In this document: positions 43,035 to 55,494 of the stretch, one piece after another
How the letters are laid out: each line of letters starts with the position of its first letter
How positions within the stretch are numbered: the stretch's first letter is position 1
Origin: Chloroflexota bacterium
Lineage (GTDB): Bacteria; Chloroflexota; Dehalococcoidia; DSTF01; RBG-16-68-14
Assembly: GCA_029262675.1 (NCBI GenBank)
Contig: JAJCYW010000018.1
Coordinates: forward strand, 62,001 to 126,000
DNA length: 64,000 bases
Direction of reading: 5' to 3'
The notes under the pieces: model-generated
The model's input: the letters and a program-made list of their open reading frames with translations, nothing else
What the model was told of the DNA's origin: nothing
Database searches by the model: none
Made by a program: the position numbers and the translations under genes

Positions 43035-44246
43035 ATGTCAGAGATTACCGTCTACGGGGCGCCCTGGTGCCCGGACTGCCGTCGCGCGAAGCAGTTTTTC
43101 GGCGAGATGCGCGTGCCCTACGACTGGGTCGACATCGACCAGGACGCATCGGCTGCCGACTACGTGCGCGAGAAGAACGACGGCAAGCAGATCATTCCGA
43201 CGATCGTCTTCGCCGACGGGTCGTTCCTCGCCGAACCGAGTAACGACGAGCTGGCGCGAAAGCTTGAGCTGAACCTCACCGCCGAACGCAGCTTCTACGA
43301 GCTGATCATCATCGGCGGCGGCCCGGCGGGACTGACCTCGGCGATCTACGCCGCCCGCGAGGGCATCGACAGCTTAGTCATCGAGAAGAGCGCGCTGGGC
43401 GGCCAGGCCGGTGTCACGGAGCGCATCGACAACTACCCCGGCTTCCCGGAGGGCATTGGCGGCGCGGAGCTCGTCGACCGCATGGTGCGCCAGGCGAAGC
43501 GTTACGGTGTCGAGCTGCTCTCGGCCGTCGGCGTAAAGTCGGTGCGCCGCGACGACGGCTATCTGCACGTCGAGACGGACGGCGGTGAGACATATTGCGC
43601 ACGCTCCGTCATCGTCGCCACGGGGTCGACCTATCGTCGGCTGGAGGTGCCGGGCGAGGAGGATCTGATCGGCGCGGGCATCCACTTCTGCGCGACGTGC
43701 GACGGCCCCTTCTATCAGGGTGCGAGGCAGGTGCTCGTCGTCGGGGGCGGCAACTCGGGGCTTGAAGAGGGGCTCTTCTTGACAGAGTTCGCGGACAAGG
43801 TGACGATTCTGGAGTTCAGCGAGCAGCTTGCCGCAAGCGCGCTGCTGCAGGAGAAGGCCCGCTCCCACCCGAAGATCGAGATCCTGACGAGCACGCAGGT
43901 CACCGCGTTCGAGAACGAGGGCGGCAAGCTGGCGGCAGTGCGAGCGAAGAATCGGGCGACTGGTGAGGAACTGGAATTCCGGCCGCAGGGCGTCTTCATC
44001 TTCATCGGCCTTACGCCGAACACGGGCTTCCTGGAGGGCACGGTCGACCTCGACAAGTGGGGCTTCGTCGCGACCGACGACTCGTTCCAGAGCAGCCTGC
44101 CGGGAGTCTTCGTCGCAGGCGATACGCGCGGCGGCAGCACGAAGCAGCTCGCAGCCGCGGCTGGCGAGGGGGCTACAGCTTTGATCATGACGCGCCAGTA
44201 CCTGCGAAAGCTCGGCGACGTGCCAAGCAAGGTCGCGGTTTCTTGA
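43035..44246 (+). CDS. Glutaredoxin-thioredoxin reductase fusion protein
   Basis: A 403-residue two-part redox enzyme. Residues 1-80 are a glutaredoxin-like domain with redox motif WCPDC and IIPTIVFADGS (the cis-Pro site). Residues 88-395 are a low-molecular-weight thioredoxin reductase: FAD motif IIIGGGPAGLTSAIYAA, the redox pair FCATCDG, NADPH motif VVGGGNSGLEEGLFL and the C-terminal GVFVAGDTRGG. The fusion would let NADPH electrons pass from reductase to its own thiol carrier. An AGGAGAA precedes the ATG. Gene lies between 16S and 23S. The region 42835-43034 contains only a 7 bp hairpin (42937-42958). Confidence 0.92.
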   Translation: MSEITVYGAPWCPDCRRAKQFFGEMRVPYDWVDIDQDASAADYVREKNDGKQIIPTIVFADGSFLAEPSNDELARKLELNLTAERSFYELIIIGGGPAGLTSAIYAAREGIDSLVIEKSALGGQAGVTERIDNYPGFPEGIGGAELVDRMVRQAKRYGVELLSAVGVKSVRRDDGYLHVETDGGETYCARSVIVATGSTYRRLEVPGEEDLIGAGIHFCATCDGPFYQGARQVLVVGGGNSGLEEGLFLTEFADKVTILEFSEQLAASALLQEKARSHPKIEILTSTQVTAFENEGGKLAAVRAKNRATGEELEFRPQGVFIFIGLTPNTGFLEGTVDLDKWGFVATDDSFQSSLPGVFVAGDTRGGSTKQLAAAAGEGATALIMTRQYLRKLGDVPSKVAVS

Positions 44247-44248
44247 GC

Positions 44249-45682
44249 GTGAAGCACGACTTCGATCTAGCCATCATCGGCGGCGGTTCAGCAGGGCTGC
44301 TCGCCGCCCGCGTGGCGCCGAAGCTCGGCCTGCGAGCCGTGTTGATCGAGCGGTCGCGTCTCGGCGGCGACTGCCTCTGGACGGGCTGCGTGCCGAGCAA
44401 GGCGCTACTCGCTAGCGCCAAGGCCGCGCATACGATCCGCAGCGCCGCGAAGTACGGTCTTACAGCGTCCGAGCCGGACATCGACACCACCGCGGTCTGG
44501 CGGCGCATCCGCGAGATTCAGGAGTCGATCGCCACCGGCGACGACAGCTCGGAGTCCGTCAGCGCTGGCGGGACCGACGTCGTCTTCGGCGAAGCGACGC
44601 TTGCGGATGCGCACACCGTCCGCGTCGGCGAACGGACGCTCACGGCCAGGTACATCCTGATCTGCACAGGCTCCCGCCCCACCGCCCCGCCCATCGATGG
44701 TCTGCAAGACGTGGGCTTCCTCTCCAGCGAGAGTCTGTTCCAGCAGGAGCGCGCGCCGGAATCGCTACTGATCGTCGGCGGCGGACCGATAGGCGTCGAG
44801 ATGGCACAGGCCATGAACCGACTGGGCGTGCGCGTGACGCTACTGGAGATGGCCGAACGCCTTCTCGTACGAGACGAACCGAGCCTTGTCGCCCTCCTCA
44901 CGCAGTCGCTGCGCGAAGAAGGTGTCGAGGTGATCACCAACGCCAGGCTGGAGCGCGCAACGGTTGAGAACGGTAGTAAGACGCTGCATGGTCGGCTTGG
45001 AGAAGAGGAGCGCAGTTGGTCCGCGGCGGAGATCCTCGTCGCCGCCGGTCGCGCGCCGAACATCGAGTCGCTTGGACTCGATAACGCGGACGTGCAAGTG
45101 GGGCCGCGCGGCATCGTGGTCGACAAGTCGCTGCGCAGCAGTGTCAAGTCGGTCTACGCCGTCGGCGACTGTGCCGGGCGTTTTCTCTTCACCCACAGCG
45201 CCGGGGCCGAGACTGCCGCCGCGCTGCGCAACATGTTCTACCCGGGAACGACGGTGGCCCCCGAGGTCGTCCCCTGGACTACGTTCACCGACCCGGAGCT
45301 GGCCCACATCGGCATGACGGCCGACGAGGCCCGCGCTGCGCACGGAGACGACAACATCCGCGTGTACGAACAGGACCTCGGGCTATCTGATCGGGGCCGG
45401 GCCGAGAGCGCGCCCCCGGGCCGCGCCGTCGTCGTCGCCGACCAATCGCACAATATCCTGGGCGCGCACATCCTGTCGCCGGCCGCGGGCGAGATGATCG
45501 GCCAGTTTACGCTGGCTATGGCGCAAGGGATCAAGCTGATGCCGGCGTTTCGTGACCTGATCCAGGTCTACCCCACGTACTCCACCGGCCTCTCGCATCT
45601 CACGGAAGACGCCGTCTACGAGAATCTAGACCGGCCCCTGTATCGTGCCGCGCGCTGGCTCAACGATATCGTCAGCCGTTGA
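44249..45682 (+). CDS. Class I pyridine nucleotide-disulfide oxidoreductase (mercuric reductase-like)
   Basis: A 477-residue flavoprotein of the lipoamide dehydrogenase/mercuric reductase superfamily. FAD motif LAIIGGGSAGLLAAR, redox disulfide GGDCLWTGCVPSK, NAD(P) motif LLIVGGGPIGVEMAQ, and second FAD motif VYAVGDCAGR. At the C-terminus the catalytic HPxxE of lipoamide dehydrogenase reads YPTYSTG, so the His-Glu dyad is missing, as in uncharacterised MerA-like subgroups. Start is GTG at 44249 or TTG at 44243, both at the stop of the fusion gene, so the two are co-translated. Confidence 0.9.
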   Translation: MKHDFDLAIIGGGSAGLLAARVAPKLGLRAVLIERSRLGGDCLWTGCVPSKALLASAKAAHTIRSAAKYGLTASEPDIDTTAVWRRIREIQESIATGDDSSESVSAGGTDVVFGEATLADAHTVRVGERTLTARYILICTGSRPTAPPIDGLQDVGFLSSESLFQQERAPESLLIVGGGPIGVEMAQAMNRLGVRVTLLEMAERLLVRDEPSLVALLTQSLREEGVEVITNARLERATVENGSKTLHGRLGEEERSWSAAEILVAAGRAPNIESLGLDNADVQVGPRGIVVDKSLRSSVKSVYAVGDCAGRFLFTHSAGAETAAALRNMFYPGTTVAPEVVPWTTFTDPELAHIGMTADEARAAHGDDNIRVYEQDLGLSDRGRAESAPPGRAVVVADQSHNILGAHILSPAAGEMIGQFTLAMAQGIKLMPAFRDLIQVYPTYSTGLSHLTEDAVYENLDRPLYRAARWLNDIVSR

Positions 45683-45729
45683 CGGCGGTCTGGGATTCAC
45701 TCCAACCCGACTGCCGAAACGGCTACATC

Positions 45730-45758
45730 TTGCCGATACAAAGCCTGATTGCTAAACT
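45730..45758 (+). promoter_or_regulatory. Predicted promoter ahead of tRNA-Ala
   Basis: TTGCCG (45730-45735), a 17-base spacer and TAAACT (45753-45758), 25 bases before tRNA-Ala and after the last protein gene of the spacer. Four of six matches in each box. Confidence 0.4.
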
Positions 45759-45783
45759 GAATAGTCGATCTCACGTACCATCA

Positions 45784-45859
45784 GGGGCTGTAGCTCAGCT
45801 GGGAGAGCACCTGCTTTGCAAGCAGGGGGTCGCGAGTTCGAGTCTCGCCAGCTCCACCA
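45784..45859 (+). tRNA. tRNA-Ala (TGC)
   Basis: 76 nt with encoded CCA. Acceptor GGGGCTG/CAGCTCC, D-arm GCTC/GAGC, anticodon loop TTTGCAA (TGC), T-arm GCGAG/CTCGC. Normally sits beside tRNA-Ile in the 16S-23S spacer; here it is 3.3 kb away from it. Confidence 0.97.
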
Positions 45860-45879
45860 CATGACGCGGTACCGGAGGC

Positions 45880-45908
45880 TTGTCCTTGTTGGGACAGAGG
45901 AGTATACT
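45880..45908 (+). promoter_or_regulatory. Predicted promoter for 23S rRNA
   Basis: TTGTCC (45880-45885), a 17-base spacer and TATACT (45903-45908). The -10 matches five of six. It lies 21 bases after tRNA-Ala and about 335 bases before mature 23S; the rest of the 384 bp stretch 45860-46243 holds only the 23S processing arms. Confidence 0.5.
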
Positions 45909-46125
45909 CCATTGCAGACAGTGAGGATCTGCCTATGCTAAAGACGGAACGCGCAATCGAATAGCCCCCCACGTATCAGTCTGATGTAACACCACGTCAT
46001 CGGCCTGACCAGCGGGCCGATGAACTGTATAACGGGCTGGAACGCCGACCCCCATCGCTGACGACGGGTGAGCGATAGTGGCTGGCGATTGAGCCGGCGG
46101 ACGACAACCGACGTCCGGAGCACTT

Positions 46126-46243
46126 TACCAACTGAACAGCAATGCGCTCCGTTCCGAATTCAAGCCCGGAACGGAGATGACACCACATCTAGAACCAAAC
46201 GAATAAAGCAAAGCGAAATACTTAGTGCGTGGGCTTTACTGTA

Positions 46244-46251
<8 letters not shown>
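46126..46251 (+). promoter_or_regulatory. 23S rRNA processing stem, left arms
   Basis: Two segments pair across 23S: 46126-46139 is the exact complement of 49291-49304, and 46221-46251 pairs with 49230-49260 over about 31 positions with a few mismatches (shared core ACTGTAGGTCAAGC). Confidence 0.8.
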
Positions 46252-49238
<2,987 letters not shown>

Positions 49239-49359
49239 ACAGTGAAGTACGCGCACTAAGTTCGCAAGATGCGTGGTGTCCGCAAAGCATCTGTTCAGTT
49301 GGTATACTAGATAGGAACGGCGGCAGTAAGCCGCACCGAGCGACGATACGTCGCACCGA

Positions 49360-49434
<75 letters not shown>

Positions 49435-49443
49435 ACGTCGATC

Positions 49444-49476
49444 AAGAACCGGCTCCAAAAGGAGCCGGTTCTTTGT
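49444..49476 (+). terminator. Rho-independent terminator of the 23S-tRNA-fMet transcript
   Basis: Perfect 13 bp stem AAGAACCGGCTCC/GGAGCCGGTTCTT (49444-49456 with 49461-49473), AAAA loop, then TTTGTTGT. Confidence 0.85.
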
Positions 49477-49641
49477 TGTGCGCCGGAACCTACTGCGGAC
49501 CTGGGCGTTCAGATACGCCGATGCTGATGGGCGAGGGTGCATCCGGCACTTAGCTGCATGAACGTGACCGCCTGCGTTGTTACACTGGCCGGGAATGAGC
49601 GGCGCTGGGTGTTGGTGCCGTGTGAGCGTGCGGTGGGTGAA

Positions 49642-50673
49642 ATGCCAAAACTCGCGATAATACTCGGGGCAGGAGCATCCTTCGATTGTTGTCCTCCAGA
49701 GAGGAAGGACTTGCTCAAGCAGCCAGAAATGCAGCCCCCGATCGTCAGCGAGATGCTTGAGAACAAGGCATTCAACGAATTCCTAAGCACTCATCTGGAT
49801 GCCGCCGACGTTCTCAGTGATGTGCGGGCGGAGACTAGCCCAGAGGTTTCCTTTGAAGTGGCGTTGCGCAGCAGGCAGGATAGCTCGAACGAGCATATTC
49901 GGTCTAAGATGCTTTTCGTCCCGATAGCCCTGCAGCAGTTCTTCTTTCGCGTCAGCGAAGACTACACCAACCAACCAGAAAATTACAGTGCCCTGGTGGG
50001 GCGCACCGTGGGCCGTGGGATCACGACTGCTTTCGTCACGGTGAACTACGATGCCATCCTCGATAAAGTCCTGTGCAGATACCGTCCTGGGCCACGTGAC
50101 GACAGGCTCAGGACTGTGGGATCATACTTCGAATCAACTGATTGGCTCCTTGCCAAACTGCACGGTTCAGTGGATTGGGGGTATCGATATGGCACGCCGA
50201 CCGAAGGGATTGCAAGCACGCTTCTCACCCAAGGGCTGCGGACGTTTGATCGCGCAGAAATAGAGATTGCCGATGATCCGCACGGGCTACGAATCGCCTC
50301 TGCGGCGCTCTACCCCGCACTTGCGCTTCCCGTTGCAGGGAAATACGGTTTCGTCTGCCCGCCCAGCCATGAGGCGGCGTTGGTGGAATTTCTTCAGGAT
50401 TGCAGTAACTTTCTCTTTGTTGGCTTCAGTGCGAAAGACTTGGACGTGCTGGAGATGCTTTCCGATAACGTGCGCTCCGTCCAACGCGTTTGGATCGTTA
50501 CAGGTGACAACGATGGCGATATGGAGGGTGTCATAGACCAACTGCAGGAAGTCGAAGCGTTCCGAAGCGAGTTGGCGGGCATTCTACCCGAGCAAACCTA
50601 TACATCATTCACAGATTTCGTGCGCGGCGGGCTAAACGACCTTGCGAACAGTATCGTAGGCGACAGCGACTAG
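49642..50673 (+). CDS. Stand-alone SIR2-like (SIR2_2) domain protein
   Basis: A 343-residue protein with a SIR2-like Rossmann domain. Seen: the nucleotide-binding LAIILGAGASFD near residue 5, the TTNYD-type FVTVNYDAILDKV, the KLHGS motif LLAKLHGSVDWGY and the FVGFSAKDLDVLEML motif near residue 260. These motifs define the family to which anti-phage NADases and ATP-binding SIR2 defence effectors belong; classic deacetylase zinc cysteines are not evident. ATG at 49642 follows GTGGGTGA; the 35 codons upstream look spurious. Base composition is clearly lower in GC than its neighbours, and it sits beside a tRNA, suggesting acquisition. Confidence 0.8.
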   Translation: MPKLAIILGAGASFDCCPPERKDLLKQPEMQPPIVSEMLENKAFNEFLSTHLDAADVLSDVRAETSPEVSFEVALRSRQDSSNEHIRSKMLFVPIALQQFFFRVSEDYTNQPENYSALVGRTVGRGITTAFVTVNYDAILDKVLCRYRPGPRDDRLRTVGSYFESTDWLLAKLHGSVDWGYRYGTPTEGIASTLLTQGLRTFDRAEIEIADDPHGLRIASAALYPALALPVAGKYGFVCPPSHEAALVEFLQDCSNFLFVGFSAKDLDVLEMLSDNVRSVQRVWIVTGDNDGDMEGVIDQLQEVEAFRSELAGILPEQTYTSFTDFVRGGLNDLANSIVGDSD

Positions 50674-50806
50674 CCGTGCTGACAGCCGGCCCGGCAGGGG
50701 CACGGCGATCTGTCTTGGCCGGCCACCTTGTCATGCCGCCATCCGATCACGAGTCCAGCGAGTCGTGAAGTCGCCTTGCCCATCCCCGCGCGATTTCCTA
50801 CCCTGA

Positions 50807-50830
50807 AACCGACCGACGCGTCGGTTGGTT
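50807..50830 (+). promoter_or_regulatory. Near-perfect 24 bp palindrome, likely TetR operator
   Basis: AACCGACCGACG/CGTCGGTTGGTT is a 12+12 bp inverted repeat with one mismatch, centred at 50818/50819 and ending 17 bp before the ATG of the TetR gene. The ACCGACCG half-site is typical of TetR-family operators, so autoregulation of the whole operon is likely. Confidence 0.75.
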
Positions 50831-50847
50831 ATGACGGAAGGAAAGGC

Positions 50848-51504
50848 ATGACAGAAGCGCTACAACAAGGCCGCGCCCGCGCCCGCCAGCGCCGCATCCT
50901 GGACGCCGCGCTGCGCGTGTTCTCGCGCAAGGGGTATCGAGACGCCAGCGTCGACGAGATCGCAGGCGAGTCGTCGACGTCGAAGGGCGGCGTCTACTTC
51001 CATTTCCCCGGCAAGGAATCGATCTTCCTCCATCTGCTCAATCGCACGGCCGAGCGCCTGCGCGGCAAGGCGGACGAGGCGATGGCCGCACACGAAGACC
51101 CAATCGCCAAAGCCGACGCCGCCCTGCTGGCGGTGCTGCGAACGTTCGGCAAGCATCGCGCCCTCGCCCGGCTGTTCATGGTTGAGGCAATGGGCGCCGG
51201 CAAGGAGTTCCAGCAGCGGATGGCAGAGATCCACGCGGAGTTCGCGCAGATCATCCAGATCCACCTGGACGACGCCGTAGCGCAGGGTGTGATCGAGCCG
51301 ACGGACACCAAGATCGCTAGCGTGGCCTGGTTCGGCGCGCTGAACGAGGTGATGACGACGTGGGTCCTGCTGGGTGAACCGCAGCGACTCGAAGACGCCT
51401 ACGACGCGCTGCGGCCGCTGCTGATGCGCAGCGTGGGCGTCGGGAGCGACATCGGCGTCGATAACGACGCCGGTATCGGCGGCACGGCGGAGCGCTCGCG
51501 ATGA
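50848..51504 (+). CDS. TetR family transcriptional regulator
   Basis: A 218-residue repressor. The N-terminal helix-turn-helix is classic: RILDAALRVFSRKGYRDASVDEIAGESSTSKGGVYFHFPGKESIF. The C-terminal ligand-binding domain has LARLFMVEAMGAGKEFQQRM. ATG at 50848 with GGAAGGAAAGG ahead; the in-frame ATG at 50728 lies upstream of the operator. Its stop overlaps the menF start (ATGA), so it is the first gene of the menaquinone operon. Ligand unknown. Confidence 0.92.
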   Translation: MTEALQQGRARARQRRILDAALRVFSRKGYRDASVDEIAGESSTSKGGVYFHFPGKESIFLHLLNRTAERLRGKADEAMAAHEDPIAKADAALLAVLRTFGKHRALARLFMVEAMGAGKEFQQRMAEIHAEFAQIIQIHLDDAVAQGVIEPTDTKIASVAWFGALNEVMTTWVLLGEPQRLEDAYDALRPLLMRSVGVGSDIGVDNDAGIGGTAERSR

Positions 51505-52880
51505 CGACCGGCCTCCGTAGCGCCGCCGTCGACGATACGCTAGCGCGCGCGTTTGCCGATCTAGCGGGCGGGCCGGGCGACCTCGCCTCCGTGACGATCC
51601 CGGTCCCAGCGCTCGACGCCCTAGCGCTGTTCGAGGCCGGCGCCGCGTACGATGCGCGGTCGTATATCGAGCAGCCGGCGCAGGCGTTCTCGCTCGTCGC
51701 CCTGGGCAGCGCGGCAGAGATCCGTTCGGAGGGAAGCCGACGCTTCGCAGAGATGTCGGCTGCATGGCGAAAGCTCGCTGCGGAGACAACCGTGTCTAGC
51801 TCCAGCGACTGCCCCCTAGCAGCGCCGGTCGCGCTGGGCGGCTTTTCTTTTGCAGGCGGCGGCAGCGCTACGTGGGCTGGCTTTCCCGAGGCGGCGCTCA
51901 CGGTGCCGCGACTGCTTTTCGTCACTACCAACGCCGGCGCCTGGCTGATCGCAACCTCGCGGCGCAACGAGGTAGAATCGCTGGTCGAAGAGCTCGCCGC
52001 CGTACGAGCGCGAGTTGTTGACACCACCGCTGAGGTCGAGGCGACATCGGAGCTCCGGATGAGCGACGGCACGCCGCCCGACGATTGGAAGCAAACGGTT
52101 GGCACGATCGTTGAGCGTATCAACGACTCGGATCTTCGCAAGCTGGTTCTAGCCCGAGAGGTCGTCGCCCTATCAGGGGAAGACCTCCAGCCATTGCCTG
52201 CCCTACGACGCCTGCGCTCGCGCTACGAGCGCTGCACGACGTTTGCGTTCGCCCACGGGAGTAGCTGCTTCATGGGCGCGACGCCGGAGCGGCTGGTACG
52301 GCTGGACGGACGCACCGCCCGCGTCGACTCCCTGGCGGGCACGGCGCCGCGCGGCGCGACGAAGGAAGAGGATGCCGCGATCGGCGCGGCGCTGCTGCAC
52401 GACGCGAAGGAACGCGAGGAGCACCAACTGGTCGTCGACGCGCTGCGGGAGACGCTCGCGCCGATCGCTTCTGCTCTCGACATCCCCGACGAGCCACGCC
52501 TGCTTACGATGCCAAACGTGCAGCATCTGGAGACGCCCATCGAGGCGACGCTCGCCGACGGCCAGAACGTCATCGACCTCGCCGCGCTGCTGCACCCGAC
52601 GCCGGCCGCCGGAGGCGTGCCGCAGCGCGCGGCCTGCGACCTCATCGACACCTACGAACCGTTCGACCGCGGCTGGTACGCCGGGCCGGTCGGCTGGACT
52701 GACGCCCGCGGCGACGGCGAATTCGTCGTCGCGATCCGCTCGGCGCTGCTGCGCGGACGCGAGGCGCGCCTCTACGCCGGCTGCGGCATTGTGGCCGGCT
52801 CCGACCCCGACCGCGAGTTCGAGGAATCACGCATGAAGCTGGAACCGATGCGATGGGCGCTGAGCGGAACGAACAGCTAA
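51501..52880 (+). CDS. menF: Isochorismate synthase
   Basis: First committed step of menaquinone synthesis, chorismate to isochorismate. 459 residues. The chorismate-binding domain is seen in the C-terminal half: SDLRKLVLAREV, ATPERLVRLDGRTARVDSLAGTAPRG, EEHQLVVDALRETLAP, LHPTPAAGGVPQRAA, WYAGPVGWTDARGDGEFVVAIRS and AGCGIVAGSDPDREFEES. Translation is coupled to the TetR gene upstream and it overlaps menD by 28 nt. Confidence 0.93.
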   Translation: MTTGLRSAAVDDTLARAFADLAGGPGDLASVTIPVPALDALALFEAGAAYDARSYIEQPAQAFSLVALGSAAEIRSEGSRRFAEMSAAWRKLAAETTVSSSSDCPLAAPVALGGFSFAGGGSATWAGFPEAALTVPRLLFVTTNAGAWLIATSRRNEVESLVEELAAVRARVVDTTAEVEATSELRMSDGTPPDDWKQTVGTIVERINDSDLRKLVLAREVVALSGEDLQPLPALRRLRSRYERCTTFAFAHGSSCFMGATPERLVRLDGRTARVDSLAGTAPRGATKEEDAAIGAALLHDAKEREEHQLVVDALRETLAPIASALDIPDEPRLLTMPNVQHLETPIEATLADGQNVIDLAALLHPTPAAGGVPQRAACDLIDTYEPFDRGWYAGPVGWTDARGDGEFVVAIRSALLRGREARLYAGCGIVAGSDPDREFEESRMKLEPMRWALSGTNS

Positions 52881-54664
52881 CCCCGGCCGAGGCGCTCCGC
52901 GACTACGTCGGCGCGTTCGTCGCGGCGCTGGCGTCGGCCGGAGTACGGCATGCCTGCATCGCGCCCGGCTCTCGTTCGACGCCGCTGGCGATGATGCTCC
53001 AGCGCGAGCCCGCTATCCGCGTCTGGATGCACCTGGACGAACGGTCGGCGGCCTACTTCGGCCTCGGCATCGCCAAGGCGCTGCGCGAGCCGGTCGCGCT
53101 GGTCTGCACGTCCGGCACGGCGGCCGTCAACTTCGCGCCCGCCGTGGCCGAGGCGATGTACGACCACGTACCGCTCGTCGTCCTGACGGCCGACAGGCCG
53201 CCAGAGTTGCACGACGTCGGCGCCAACCAGACCATCGACCAGCAGCGGCTCTACGGCACCCACGTCAAGTCGTTCACGCAGATGGCCCTGCCGAACGCCG
53301 CGCCGCCGGCGATCGGGCAGGTGACTGCGACGGCCCGCGACGCGGTCGCAACCGCCCTCGCCGCGCCAGCCGGACCCGTCCACCTCAACTGCCCGTTCCG
53401 CGAACCGCTGATACCCGCCCCCGGCAGCCCGGCGTTCCAAGAGGGCGCGCCGCCTCAGGCGCCGGACGGCACGGACGCCGCCGCAGAACCGGACGCTGGG
53501 CTGGTCGAACGGCTGGCGCGAGAGCTAGTCGCCGTGGAGCGCGGCCTGATCGTCTGCGGCCCGCAAGACGACGACACGTTCGCTGCCGCCGTGGCCGGCC
53601 TGGCGGAGGCGCTGGGATTCCCGCTGCTGGCCGACCCGCTGTCGCAGGTACGCTGCGGCCGCCACGACACGTCGCTCGTCGTCGACGGCTACGACGCGTT
53701 CCTCCGCGACGCCGCGATGGCGACCGCACTCTCACCACAGCTTGTGCTCCGATTTGGCGCGGCACCGGTATCGAAGCCGCTCCTCACCTACCTCGAGGCC
53801 AACGGCGACCGCCGTCAGATCCACGCCGGGGTCGCGCCAAACGACCCGGCGCTGACGGGCAACGAAAACATCGCAGCGGACGCGGCGGCGTTTTGTCGGG
53901 CGCTGGCGGCCGCCCTGCCGTCCCCGGCCGCGGCCCATGAACTGGCTGGCTGGGCGCAGGCGTGGCTGCACACGAGCGAACGCGCGACCGCTGCCCTCCT
54001 GGGTCGCGTTGCGGAAGAATCGGCGCTGTCGGAGCCGGGGGCCATAGTCGACGTCCTGTCCGCACTGCCGGACCGGGCGACGCTCTTCGCCGGCAACAGT
54101 ATGCCGGTCCGCGACCTCGACACCTGCCTTACGCACTCCGGCCCAGACGTGCACTTCATGGCGAACAGAGGCGTCAGCGGCATCGATGGAGTTATGTCAA
54201 CAGGCTTAGGAGTTGCCGCCGTCTCGCATGAACCCCTCGTTCTCGTCATCGGCGACCTCTCCTTCTACCACGACATGAACGGCCTGCTCGCCGCGCAGCG
54301 CTACGACATGAACGTTACGATTGTTCTGGTGAACAACGACGGCGGCGGCATCTTCTCCTTCCTTCCGCAGGCGGCCGGACTGACTACGGACGGGGCCCAG
54401 GCTGGCTTCGAAACGCTCTTCGGCACGCCGCACGGCCTTGATTTCGCGCCTGCGGCGGAGCTCTATGGCCTCCCCTACCGCCACGCCGAGACCCGCGACG
54501 GCTTCCGAGAGGCCATCGCCGGCTCGCTCGCCGAGCCGGGCGTCCAGATCGTCGAACTGCGAACGGAGCGCGAGGCCAACGCCCGCCTCCACCGCGAGCT
54601 CTGGTCGGCCGCGGCCACGGCAGCGGCCAAGGTGATCGAGGAGCCAGAGGCGGTCTCGCCGTGA
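52853..54664 (+). CDS. menD: SEPHCHC synthase
   Basis: Thiamine-diphosphate enzyme that joins 2-oxoglutarate to isochorismate. 603 residues, three domains. Seen: [66 protein letters not shown] and the ThDP/Mg motif [13 protein letters not shown] with [14 protein letters not shown]. Start at MGAERNEQ (52853) overlaps menF; its stop overlaps the menH GTG. Confidence 0.96.
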   Translation: MGAERNEQLTPAEALRDYVGAFVAALASAGVRHACIAPGSRSTPLAMMLQREPAIRVWMHLDERSAAYFGLGIAKALREPVALVCTSGTAAVNFAPAVAEAMYDHVPLVVLTADRPPELHDVGANQTIDQQRLYGTHVKSFTQMALPNAAPPAIGQVTATARDAVATALAAPAGPVHLNCPFREPLIPAPGSPAFQEGAPPQAPDGTDAAAEPDAGLVERLARELVAVERGLIVCGPQDDDTFAAAVAGLAEALGFPLLADPLSQVRCGRHDTSLVVDGYDAFLRDAAMATALSPQLVLRFGAAPVSKPLLTYLEANGDRRQIHAGVAPNDPALTGNENIAADAAAFCRALAAALPSPAAAHELAGWAQAWLHTSERATAALLGRVAEESALSEPGAIVDVLSALPDRATLFAGNSMPVRDLDTCLTHSGPDVHFMANRGVSGIDGVMSTGLGVAAVSHEPLVLVIGDLSFYHDMNGLLAAQRYDMNVTIVLVNNDGGGIFSFLPQAAGLTTDGAQAGFETLFGTPHGLDFAPAAELYGLPYRHAETRDGFREAIAGSLAEPGVQIVELRTEREANARLHRELWSAAATAAAKVIEEPEAVSP

Positions 54665-55494
54665 CGCGCATCGACGTGAACGGCATCAGCCTCAACGTCC
54701 GCGTGGCGGGCGACGGCCCTCCCTTGCTGCTGCTGCATGGCTTCACCGGCAGCGTGGCAACATGGTCGTCCGAAGACTGGGACGGCTACACGGCGATCGC
54801 GGTCGACCTGATCGGTCACGGAGGCTCGGACAGCCCGGCGGACGCGCAGCGCTACACGATGCAGCGCTGCGTGTTAGACCTCGTTGCGCTGCTGGACCGG
54901 CTCGACATTGCCCGTGCCGCCGTGCTGGGCTACTCGATGGGCGGCCGCGTCGCGCTGCAGTTCGCACTGGGCGCGCCGGAGCGGCTCTCCGCGCTGGTGC
55001 TGGAGAGCGCATCGCCGGGCATCGAAGACGACGCGGAACGCGCCAACCGCCGCCGCAGCGACGCAGAGCTGGCGGACTCGATCGAACGCGACAGCCTGGA
55101 GGCGTTCGTCGATCATTGGCAGTCGATCCCGCTCTTCGCGTCGCAGACGCGACTTCCCGCGGACGTGCGCGCCCGGCTGCGCGAGCAGCGCCTGGCGAAC
55201 GACGCGCTGGGGTTGACGAACAGCCTCCGTGGCATGGGCGCCGGCGAGGAGCCGCCTGTGTTCGACCGGCTGCAGGAGATCGCGGCGCCGACGCTCGTCG
55301 TCGCCGGCGCGACCGACGCAAAGTATCGCCGCCTGGCGGAGCGCACGGCGGCCGCGCTGCCGAACGGGCGGCTGGCCGTGATCGCGGACGCGGGACACGC
55401 CGTCCACCTGGAGCAGCCGAGGGCGTTCACCAGGACGGTGCGCCGCTTCCTCCACGCCCATGTACAGCAGAAGGAGCAGACAGCATGTCGATAG
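54661..55494 (+). CDS. menH: SHCHC synthase (alpha/beta hydrolase)
   Basis: Eliminates pyruvate from SEPHCHC. A 277-residue alpha/beta hydrolase with [14 protein letters not shown] (oxyanion hole), the nucleophile elbow [14 protein letters not shown], the acid region [10 protein letters not shown] and the catalytic His in [16 protein letters not shown] start overlapping the menD stop; its last ten bases overlap menB. Confidence 0.92.
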   Translation: MTRIDVNGISLNVRVAGDGPPLLLLHGFTGSVATWSSEDWDGYTAIAVDLIGHGGSDSPADAQRYTMQRCVLDLVALLDRLDIARAAVLGYSMGGRVALQFALGAPERLSALVLESASPGIEDDAERANRRRSDAELADSIERDSLEAFVDHWQSIPLFASQTRLPADVRARLREQRLANDALGLTNSLRGMGAGEEPPVFDRLQEIAAPTLVVAGATDAKYRRLAERTAAALPNGRLAVIADAGHAVHLEQPRAFTRTVRRFLHAHVQQKEQTACR

